DNA from: Pseudolabrys sp.
GTDB taxonomy: Bacteria; Pseudomonadota; Alphaproteobacteria; Rhizobiales; Xanthobacteraceae
Direction: 5' to 3'
DNA: 8,723 nt
Assembly: GCA_029945495.1 (NCBI GenBank)
Contig: JAQSCR010000568.1
Location: 1-8,723, forward strand
The notes beneath the pieces are model-generated. The model saw nothing but the letters and a program-made list of their open reading frames with translations. It did no database searches and was not told the origin of the DNA. The first letter of the stretch is position 1. Every line of letters starts with the position of its first letter. Shown here one piece after another: positions 1-5,750 of this stretch. The translations under genes and the position numbers were made by a program.

Positions 1-1557
1 CGCAAGACGCCGCCGCGCTTCCAGCAGTTCAGCCGTCCGGAGCTGGTGCAACTGGGACCATCACCTACATTCACATCGCCGCCCTCGGCCGCCGGCGACA
101 CCGGATTCGACTCCAGCAACAAGAACAAGGCCAAGGCCAAGGCGGCGGCGAAAGCCAAGCCGAAGGCGAAAGCGGGCAGCGCCGCGGCCGCGCCGACGCC
201 GGATGTGGCTCCTGCGCCCGCGGTGTCGCCGTATCAGAAACCGTTTCAGGCGACCGGCGCTTACGCTTCGGCGCCTGCCGGCGCGCCGCCGGTCGAGATC
301 GGTCCGATCCGCAAACCGCCGGCAAAGCGCAAGGCGCATAGCGAGCCGGATGATCCTTATGCGCCGCTCGGCGTACAGGCCGGCGGCTTCACGTTTTTTC
401 CGGCGGTCGAACTGATCGGCGGCTACGATACCAATTCGGCGCGCGCACCGAGCGCCAAGGGCGCCACGCTCTACTCGGTCGCGCCCGAACTGCGCGCGCA
501 GTCGAACTGGTCGCGGCATGAGCTGAAAGGCGAGCTGCGCGGCAGCTACACCGGCTATAGCCCCGATACTGAGCCGACGCTGAGCCGGCCGAACGTCAAC
601 GGCAAAGTCGATGGCCGCGTCGACGTCACCAGCCTGACGCGGATCGATCTCGGCGGCCGTCTGCTGGTGGCGACCGACAATCCGGGCAGTCCGAATCTGC
701 AGGCTGGGCTCGCCAAGCTGCCGATCTACACCACCTTCGGCGGCAGCGCCGGCGTCGGGCAAAAGCTCAATCGTTTCGATCTGTCGCTGAAAGGCGACGC
801 CGAACGCACCGCCTACCAGGCGTCCAAGCTGACCGATGGCTCGACCGCCAGCAATGACGACCGCAACTACAATCAATACGGCGTCAGATTGCGCGGCGGT
901 TACGAGTTGTCGCCGGGCGTCACGCCGTTCGTCGAGGTGGGCACCGATGTGCGCCGGCACGATCTGGCCGCCGACGCCTCCGGCTATCAGCGCAATTCCA
1001 AAGGTGTCACCGGGCAGGTCGGCTCGACGTTCGAGCTTTCACGATTGCTGACCGGCGAGGTCGCCGTCGGCTATACGCGGCGCAACTACGACGACCCGCG
1101 GCTGGCACAGCTCAGTGGCCTGATCGGCAACGCCTCGCTGGTGTGGACCGCCAATGCGCTCACCACGGTCAAGTTCACGGCGGCGTCGGCGATCGCGGAA
1201 TCGACCATCGCCGGCGTGTCCGGCGTGTTCTCGCGCGACGTTGGCTTGCAGATCGATCATTCGTTCCGGCGCTGGCTGATCGGCAGCGTCAAGCTCGGCG
1301 CCGGCTTCGACAGCTATAAAGGGTCTGATATTTCGGGAACCACGGCGACGATCTGCGACTGCGTGGTCTCGACGCCGGGCGGCACGGCCGCCGACCGCGA
1401 GGACAAGCGGTTCTCGGCCGGCCTCGGCCTGACCTATAAGCTCAATCGCACAACCCAGATCAAAGGCGAATTCCGTCAGGACTGGCTGCGCTCCAATGTC
1501 AGCAGCAACGACTACACCGCCAGCATTTTCATGCTCGGGCTGCGCTTTCAGCGATAA
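1..1557 (+). CDS. Outer-membrane beta-barrel protein (BBP2-like), 5'-partial
   Basis: The reading frame is open from the first base, so the true start and any signal peptide lie left of the window; a GTG at 46 is an in-frame codon and probably not the start. The visible 518 residues fall into two parts. Residues 1 to about 130 are low complexity, with a Lys/Ala tract (residues about 41-59, repeated KA pairs) and an Ala/Pro-rich stretch, and look like a disordered periplasmic linker. From about residue 131 the sequence becomes alternating short amphipathic strands with Gly, Tyr, Asp and Asn turns, starting with FFPAVELIGGYDTN and ending with FMLGLRFQR, as expected for a barrel of the 'putative beta-barrel porin 2' type found in rhizobia. 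Codons 452 and 454 form a Cys-Asp-Cys pair in a presumed loop. The natural substrate is unknown. It converges on the chemoreceptor gene with a 21-bp gap. Family assignment rests on pattern memory, not a search. Confidence 0.8.
   Translation, partial: RKTPPRFQQFSRPELVQLGPSPTFTSPPSAAGDTGFDSSNKNKAKAKAAAKAKPKAKAGSAAAAPTPDVAPAPAVSPYQKPFQATGAYASAPAGAPPVEIGPIRKPPAKRKAHSEPDDPYAPLGVQAGGFTFFPAVELIGGYDTNSARAPSAKGATLYSVAPELRAQSNWSRHELKGELRGSYTGYSPDTEPTLSRPNVNGKVDGRVDVTSLTRIDLGGRLLVATDNPGSPNLQAGLAKLPIYTTFGGSAGVGQKLNRFDLSLKGDAERTAYQASKLTDGSTASNDDRNYNQYGVRLRGGYELSPGVTPFVEVGTDVRRHDLAADASGYQRNSKGVTGQVGSTFELSRLLTGEVAVGYTRRNYDDPRLAQLSGLIGNASLVWTANALTTVKFTAASAIAESTIAGVSGVFSRDVGLQIDHSFRRWLIGSVKLGAGFDSYKGSDISGTTATICDCVVSTPGGTAADREDKRFSAGLGLTYKLNRTTQIKGEFRQDWLRSNVSSNDYTASIFMLGLRFQR
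124..177 (+). repeat. Lys/Ala-rich low-complexity coding tract
   Basis: Inside the barrel gene, codons made mostly of AAG/AAA and GCC/GCG encode alternating Lys and Ala (NKAKAKAAAKAKPKAKAG). It is a protein-level simple repeat, not an exact DNA repeat. A positively charged flexible segment at this place, between the exported N-terminus and the barrel, could contact peptidoglycan or lipopolysaccharide; that role is inference only. Confidence 0.6.
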
Positions 1558-1578
1558 GGGTTTAGCGGCGGCCGGGCC

Positions 1579-2397
1579 TCAGATAGCGACTTTGGTGAGG
1601 AAGCCTTCGACTTCGCTGCGCAGGTTCGCGGCCACTTCTTCGACCGACTTTGACGCCGTGAGCACCGTCTGCGCAGACTCTTGAGTCTTCACGGTTGCGC
1701 CGGCCACTTCGCTGAGGACCGCGACGATCTTCTTGGCGCCGTCGGCGGCGCTGGCGACGTTTTGCGATATCTCGTCGGTGGCGACGGCCTGTTGCTGGAT
1801 CGAGCCGGCGACGGCGGAGGTGTAATTGTTGATCTCACCCATGCGCGCCGCGATGCGTCCGATCGCCTCCACCGCCTTGTCGGTCGAATTCTGCACTTCC
1901 AGGATCTGGCTGGAAATATCCTGCGTCGCATTCGCCGTCTGGACCGCCAGCGCCTTGACCTCGGCGGCGACGACGGCAAATCCGCGGCCCGCTTCGCCGG
2001 CGCGTGCCGCCTCGATCGTCGCGTTGAGCGCCAGCAGATTGGTCTGCCCGGCGATGTCGCGGATCAGCTTGACGACATTGCCGATTTTCTGCGCCGCTTT
2101 GGCGAGCGCGTTGATATCGCGATTGGTTGTGTGCACCTCGTCGAGCGCGAGGCGCATCGCGTCGGTCGCCTGGTTGAGGCTTTGATTGATGCCGCCGATG
2201 GAATTCGACATTTCGTCAACGGCTGCCGCCGCGCTGTCGGCATTGGTCGAGGCGCGGCCCGATATCTGCATGGCGTTTTCGGCGCGCCGCGACGTGTCGC
2301 CGGACGTATCGAGCAGGCTTGCCGCGGTGGTGCGCATCTTTCCCGCGCTGTCGATCGCGGTCTTCAATAAAGTCTTCGCGGAATGCCGAACTTGCAT
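1579..2397 (-). CDS. C-terminal fragment of the chemoreceptor: MCP signalling domain
   Basis: This frame holds the long antiparallel coiled coil that docks CheA and CheW, with the highly conserved tip (about residues 116-152, including AGQTNLLALNATIEAARAGE and GFAVVAAEVKALA) and heptad-like Ala/Ser/Gln-rich helices on either side. It ends in EVEGFLTKVAI. The ATG at 2397 lies inside the upstream frame, and its first ten codons or so are probably out-of-frame sequence, so it is an unlikely natural start. If translated alone it would be a soluble signalling domain without a sensor. It is more simply the 3' part of the gene starting at 3046. Confidence 0.6.
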   Translation of the reverse strand: MQVRHSAKTLLKTAIDSAGKMRTTAASLLDTSGDTSRRAENAMQISGRASTNADSAAAAVDEMSNSIGGINQSLNQATDAMRLALDEVHTTNRDINALAKAAQKIGNVVKLIRDIAGQTNLLALNATIEAARAGEAGRGFAVVAAEVKALAVQTANATQDISSQILEVQNSTDKAVEAIGRIAARMGEINNYTSAVAGSIQQQAVATDEISQNVASAADGAKKIVAVLSEVAGATVKTQESAQTVLTASKSVEEVAANLRSEVEGFLTKVAI

Positions 2398-3046
2398 TCT
2401 CGATCACGGTGCGGCGCTCTTCCTGCTGCGTCATCAGGATGCGCTGCTGCTCGGTCTTGCGCCGTTCGGTAATGTCCTCGTGCGTCGTGATCCAGCCGCC
2501 GCCCTTGATCGGGTGATTGGTCACCAGGATGATCCGTTCGCCGGTTGACTTGACCTCAGCCATCGTGGTGCGGCCTTCGGCGTAGGCGGCCAAGAAGTCT
2601 TTTCGGTATTGAACGGGGTCCAGAGAGAACGTGCCTTTGGCGACGCGCCTGGCCAGCACGTCGGAAAGCGTCGAACCCGGTACTACATCCTGCGGCGTCA
2701 GGTCGTACATCGCGCAATACTGCGAGTTGCAGACGATCAGCCGTTCGGAGGCGTCGAACATGCTCAGGCCTTGCGTCATGCTGTTGAAGGCCGTGCGAAT
2801 CTGAACGGTCTCCCGGCTTTGATGGCGGGCGACAGCAGTGCGGATCAGGCTCATCGTCAGCAGGGCGACAAAGGCCGCGACGACGGCGGTCAATGCCGTT
2901 GCGGAAAGGTCATGGAACAGGGACCAGGCCCAGCCGGGGGCGAAAGCCATCAATACGCCGAAGCAAACGATGAAAGCACCCGTGCCGGCCAAAACGGCAG
3001 ACAACGAGCCGTTCCTCAACGCGACCGAATACAACAGCTTTGCCAT
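2216..3046 (-). CDS. N-terminal fragment of the chemoreceptor: membrane hairpin plus PAS
   Basis: This is the frame that starts the broken chemoreceptor. Residues about 16-36 and 48-68 are hydrophobic and separated by roughly a dozen residues (APGWAWSLFHDLS), so both ends are predicted to be cytoplasmic. The PAS domain follows (about 86-195). Sequence after residue 226 (downstream of about 2369) is Arg/Asp/Gln-rich, matches nothing expected and reads as out-of-frame translation until the stop at 2216. If the frameshift is real, the product would be a membrane-anchored PAS protein lacking any signalling output. Confidence 0.6.
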   Translation of the reverse strand: MAKLLYSVALRNGSLSAVLAGTGAFIVCFGVLMAFAPGWAWSLFHDLSATALTAVVAAFVALLTMSLIRTAVARHQSRETVQIRTAFNSMTQGLSMFDASERLIVCNSQYCAMYDLTPQDVVPGSTLSDVLARRVAKGTFSLDPVQYRKDFLAAYAEGRTTMAEVKSTGERIILVTNHPIKGGGWITTHEDITERRKTEQQRILMTQQEERRTVIENASSAFREDFIEDRDRQRGKDAHHRGKPARYVRRHVAARRKRHADIGPRLDQCRQRGGSR

Positions 3047-3103
3047 TGAACGACCCGACCCCACCCGATGCGCGGCCAAGCTAATACGGCTGGGTTCGTC
3101 CGC

Positions 3104-3133
3104 GGTTAACGGCCGCCTATTAAATGGTTAACG
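3104..3133 (-). promoter_or_regulatory. Paired GGTTAACG boxes upstream of the chemoreceptor; one contains a CtrA-like half-site
   Basis: The 8-mer GGTTAACG occurs at 3104-3111 and again at 3126-3133, exactly 22 bp apart, or about two helical turns. Read on the minus strand, the copy nearer galU sits in TTAACCAT (3131-3124), which matches the alphaproteobacterial CtrA half-site as I know it. A further TTAA lies at 3120-3123. None of the TTAA pairs has the full-site spacing of 7 bp. The boxes lie about 58-87 bp upstream of the chemoreceptor ATG at 3046. Chemotaxis genes are frequent CtrA targets in this class, but the regulator is inferred. Confidence 0.35.
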
Positions 3134-3145
3134 AAACGTTTCCTC

Positions 3146-3167
3146 GCCGGGAGCGCGGTCCCCCGGC
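3146..3167 (-). terminator. Possible weak hairpin after galU
   Basis: GCCGGG at 3146-3151 pairs with CCCGGC at 3162-3167, giving a 6-bp GC stem with a 10-base loop that begins about 15 bases past the galU stop on the minus strand. No T-tract follows, so it would be a poor intrinsic terminator. It could be chance in GC-rich DNA. Confidence 0.25.
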
Positions 3168-3182
3168 GGCAGCGGCATTTCG

Positions 3183-4064
3183 TCACTTTTCGCCGAGTAT
3201 CCGCTTCAGCTCGCTGCGAAACTCCGGCGCGATATCGTCGCGTTCGAGCGCATAGGCGACATTGGCGGTGAGGAAGCCGATCTTGGAGCCGCAATCGAAA
3301 CTGCGGCCTTCGAATTTCAGGCCGTAGAATGGCTGCGTGCGCGCCAGCGCCAGCATGGCGTCGGTCAACTGGATTTCACCGCCGGCGCCGGCCGCCTGCT
3401 TGCCGAGCAGTTCGAAGATTTCCGGCTGCAGGATATAGCGCCCGGTGATCGAGAGATTGGACGGCGCATCGGCCGCCTTCGGCTTCTCGACCATCTGGGT
3501 AATAGCAAAGGCCTTGCCCTTCGGTTTGCCGACACCGACCACGCCATACATATGGATGCGCTCCATCGGGACTTCCTCGACCGCGATGATGTTGGCATTG
3601 GCGTCGAGCCCCTCTGCGGCGTCGATCATCTGCGCCAGGCAGCCGCGGGGGTTCTGCACCAGCACGTCCGGCAGGATTACCGCGAACGGCTCGTTGCCGA
3701 CCAAATCGCGCGCGCACCACACCGCGTGGCCGAGGCCGAGCGGCGATTGCTGGCGGGTGAAGCTGGTGCCGCCGGGTTCCGGCAAATCCTGCGACAGCAA
3801 AGCGAGGTCGGCTTTCTTGCCGCGCTCGATCAAGGTCACCTCGAGCTCGAACTGACGATCGAAGTGATCCTCGATTACGCTCTTGTTGCGCCCGGTGACG
3901 AAGATGCAATGCTCGATGCCGGCCTGACGCGCCTCGTCGACCACATGCTGGATCAGCGGCCGGTCGACCACCGGCAGCATTTCCTTCGGCATGGCTTTGG
4001 TCGCGGGCAGGAAGCGGGTGCCCAGTCCGGCGACGGGGAAAATGGCTTTGCGGATACGGCTCAT
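3183..4064 (-). CDS. galU: UTP--glucose-1-phosphate uridylyltransferase
   Basis: GalU makes UDP-glucose and pyrophosphate from UTP and glucose-1-phosphate in the cytoplasm, feeding exopolysaccharide, LPS core, cyclic glucan and trehalose synthesis. The 293-residue product matches the family's usual size and motifs. The N-terminal nucleotide-binding loop is PVAGLGTRFLPATKAMPKEML (about residues 10-30). The uridine-contact segment is PLGLGHAVWCARD (about 108-120). The metal-binding region is VILPDVLV (Asp133). VEKPK contains the catalytic-type Lys194, GEIQLTDA is at about 229-236, and SFDCGSKIGF at about 256-264. The ATG at 4064 was chosen because MSRIRKAIFPVAG is the normal family N-terminus; a TTG at 4109 would add 15 atypical residues. 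It is divergent from the lytic transglycosylase and lies upstream of the chemoreceptor gene. Rhizobial homologues are also called exoN. No oddity is seen in the catalytic core. Confidence 0.95.
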   Translation of the reverse strand: MSRIRKAIFPVAGLGTRFLPATKAMPKEMLPVVDRPLIQHVVDEARQAGIEHCIFVTGRNKSVIEDHFDRQFELEVTLIERGKKADLALLSQDLPEPGGTSFTRQQSPLGLGHAVWCARDLVGNEPFAVILPDVLVQNPRGCLAQMIDAAEGLDANANIIAVEEVPMERIHMYGVVGVGKPKGKAFAITQMVEKPKAADAPSNLSITGRYILQPEIFELLGKQAAGAGGEIQLTDAMLALARTQPFYGLKFEGRSFDCGSKIGFLTANVAYALERDDIAPEFRSELKRILGEK

Positions 4065-4270
4065 GGGACGGAAAAACTCTCTGCGAGAGGGGGGTAAACG
4101 CCGGTGCAAATAACAAGCATGGCCGGGAACAAAGGTCTAGATCGGGTCCAGATTACGGTCGGAGTGCGGCCGGCTGCGTCGATAATCCAAGACTATTAAC
4201 GTCCTTGAAACGGAATCGCTGCACCCATAGTGCCTTCGGACATGACCAAAGCGGGCAGGCCGGTACCCAG
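4065..4270. other. Divergent intergenic region between galU and the lytic transglycosylase
   Basis: These 206 bp must hold the promoters of both flanking genes. No complete sigma-70-type promoter is convincing. On the plus strand TTGAAA at 4205-4210 could serve as a -35 box, but only a poor -10 match follows after 17 bp. A TTAACG at 4195-4200 resembles the boxes seen upstream of the chemoreceptor. No good Shine-Dalgarno is seen before either start codon. No tRNA, riboswitch-like fold or small gene was recognised. Confidence 0.4.
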
Positions 4271-5596
4271 ATGCGAACGCCCCGACCCATATTCCTTGCG
4301 GCGCTCCTGCTTATGGTGAGCTGGGGCGGCGCGTCGGCGGAGGATATAGGTGATCGTACCGGTACAATCCCCGCGGTCGCGCTCAGTGGCCGGCCGGGTA
4401 TGAGCGGATGGAGCGGCGAGGACGGCGCTTCCGGCAACCCGCTGATGACGGCGGACGCCATCCGCCAGGCCGCCGCCGACTTCCACCCTTGTCTCGAACG
4501 GCTGTGGCCCCAAGCCGCCCGGCGCGGCGTGTCACGCGCCTCGTTCGAGCGGCTGATCGCGCCGCTGACGCCCGACCTGCGCATCATGGATCTGCTCGAC
4601 AGCCAGCCCGAATTCACCAAGGCGGTCTGGGACTATCTCGACGTTCTGATCACCGACGCCCGCATCGCCAAGGGCCGCGCGATCCTGGAAAAATATCGCA
4701 CCACCTTCGACGCGGTCGAGCGCGCCTATGGCGTCGATCGCACCATCATCGCCGCCGTCTGGGGCGTCGAGACCAATTACGGCACCATCAGCGGCGACCG
4801 GCCGGTGCTGCGCTCGACCGCCACGCTCGCCTGCGTCGGCCGGCGCCAGCGCTATTTCCGCGACGAGTTCATCGCCGCGCTCGACATCCTCAATCGCGGC
4901 GACGTGCGGGCAGACCGGTTGATCGGCTCCTGGGCCGGCGCGTTCGGACCGACACAGTTCATGCCGACGGCTTTCAAACGCTACGCCGTCGATTTCGACA
5001 ATGACGGCCATCGTGACGTTATCGACTCGATGCCGGACCTGATCGCCTCGACCGCCAACAACCTCAAGAAAGTCGGCTGGGTGAGCGGCCAGACCTGGGG
5101 CTACGAAGTGGTGATCCCGGCGAATTTCGATTTTCTCCTGGCCGATCATCACCGGACCGTGACGGTCGCCGAGTGGGAGCGGCACGGCATCAGCCGTCCC
5201 GGCGGCAAGCCGTTTCCGCATCCGGGCGAGGGCGCTTTTCTGCTGGTGCCTGCCGGCGTGCAGGGGCCGGGCTTTCTGATGCTGCCGAACTTCAAGGCGA
5301 TCATGCGTTACAATCCGGCCGAAGCCTATGCGCTGGCGATCGGCCATCTGGCCGACCGGCTGCGCGGCGGCGGGCCGTTTGCGCAAGGCTGGCCGCGCTA
5401 TGAGCGGGTGCTCAGCCGCGCCGAGCGGCTGGAACTCCAGCAATTGCTGGAGCGTCATGGCTTCGAGGTCGGCGAGCCGGATGGCCGGCTGGGCTTGAAA
5501 ACTCGCGACGCGCTGCGCGATTTCCAGACCCGGATCGGTCACGTTCCCGACGGCTTTGCCTCGGCCGGCGTCCTCGAGCGGTTGCGGGGGCGTTGA
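4271..5596 (+). CDS. Secreted MltB-type lytic murein transglycosylase with peptidoglycan-binding domain
   Basis: This enzyme class cleaves the MurNAc-GlcNAc bond of peptidoglycan, forming 1,6-anhydro-MurNAc ends, in the periplasm. The 441-residue product starts with a clear signal peptide (MRTPRPIFLAALLLMVSWGGASA, cleavage expected near residue 23). The SLT_2/GH103 catalytic domain spans about residues 60-365. The presumed catalytic Glu167 lies in AAVWGVETNYG, followed by the family signatures CVGRRQRYFRDEF and GSWAGAFGPTQFMPTAFKRYAVDFDNDG. A PG_binding_1 domain closes the protein (about 380-438, with LQQLLERHGFEVGEPDGRLG and TRDALRDFQTRIG). There is no lipobox Cys after the signal peptide, so it is probably soluble rather than a lipoprotein like E. 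coli MltB. A TTG at 4205 could extend the frame by 22 residues, but this would bury the signal peptide, so the ATG at 4271 was chosen. A hairpin repeat begins 9 bases after the stop. Confidence 0.92.
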   Translation: MRTPRPIFLAALLLMVSWGGASAEDIGDRTGTIPAVALSGRPGMSGWSGEDGASGNPLMTADAIRQAAADFHPCLERLWPQAARRGVSRASFERLIAPLTPDLRIMDLLDSQPEFTKAVWDYLDVLITDARIAKGRAILEKYRTTFDAVERAYGVDRTIIAAVWGVETNYGTISGDRPVLRSTATLACVGRRQRYFRDEFIAALDILNRGDVRADRLIGSWAGAFGPTQFMPTAFKRYAVDFDNDGHRDVIDSMPDLIASTANNLKKVGWVSGQTWGYEVVIPANFDFLLADHHRTVTVAEWERHGISRPGGKPFPHPGEGAFLLVPAGVQGPGFLMLPNFKAIMRYNPAEAYALAIGHLADRLRGGGPFAQGWPRYERVLSRAERLELQQLLERHGFEVGEPDGRLGLKTRDALRDFQTRIGHVPDGFASAGVLERLRGR

Positions 5597-5605
5597 GCCC
5601 TTTTT

Positions 5606-5654
5606 GCGCATGACCTTGTCCGAAAACCGGTTCCCACTTTTCGGGGTCATGCGC
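5606..5654. repeat. Palindromic intergenic repeat of rhizobial type, possible terminator
   Basis: The outer arms GCGCATGACC (5606-5615) and GGTCATGCGC (5645-5654) are perfect 10-bp inverted repeats. Inner arms CCGAAAA (5620-5626) and TTTTCGG (5638-5644) extend the stem to 17 bp, with a 4-base TTGT bulge on the left side and an 11-base loop (CCGGTTCCCAC). I remember near-identical short palindromes scattered between genes in Bradyrhizobium, Rhodopseudomonas and relatives; this is memory, not a search. Starting 9 bases past the transglycosylase stop, the hairpin may end or stabilise that transcript, although no T-run follows. Confidence 0.85.
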
Positions 5655-5750
5655 GCCTAGCTAACCAACGCCCGACCTTCGAGTTGACATTTTTGGCTGG
5701 CTATTGGTCCATGCTCTTTTAGCGCCGTTAACTGAGGCTTCGACGTCGGC

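Larger units (their letters stand above)
1579..3046 (-). pseudogene. PAS-domain methyl-accepting chemotaxis protein, frameshifted
   Basis: Two overlapping minus-strand frames together make one chemoreceptor. The first (ATG at 3046) encodes a membrane hairpin (about residues 16-36 and 48-68) and a PAS_7-like domain (about 86-195, with QGLSMFD and the closing WITTHEDITERR). It then runs into unrelated sequence after AFRED near 2370. The second frame picks up the MCP linker at about 2367 (LLKTAIDSAGKM) and carries the full cytoplasmic signalling domain with the conserved hairpin tip (AGQTNLLALNATIEAARAGE). Joining them needs a +1 shift near 2368 and gives about 488 residues, a normal size. No HAMP domain and no large periplasmic sensor are seen, so the PAS domain is the likely sensor. 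An ATG was preferred over an upstream TTG at 3079. A base-calling error, a real mutation, or (less likely) recoding could explain the break. galU lies 136 bp upstream on the same strand. Confidence 0.8.

Noticed and set aside
61..960. Minus-strand open frame (299 codons) opposite the outer-membrane barrel gene
   Set aside because: Arg/Ala-rich shadow without motifs; the plus-strand frame shows the barrel strand pattern and stays open from the window edge.
2360..2400. Programmed +1 frameshifting as the explanation of the split chemoreceptor
   Set aside because: No stop codon sits at the shift, and no RF2-like slippery site or stimulatory structure is evident; mutation or a sequencing error is simpler. 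Not excluded without data from relatives.
4205..4270. TTG-initiated N-terminal extension of the lytic transglycosylase
   Set aside because: It would place 22 polar residues before a textbook signal peptide; the ATG at 4271 starts exactly at that signal peptide.
4532..5650. Long minus-strand open frame (372 codons) opposite the lytic transglycosylase
   Set aside because: It lies across a clearly coding plus-strand gene with intact catalytic motifs, and its translation resembles nothing known; it also runs through the intergenic palindrome.
5684..5689. Exact TTGACA, a possible -35 box for the DUF459 gene
   Set aside because: No acceptable -10 hexamer lies 15-19 bp downstream (GTCCAT at 17 bp), so a promoter cannot be supported from sequence alone, though the position 62 bp before the start is suggestive.
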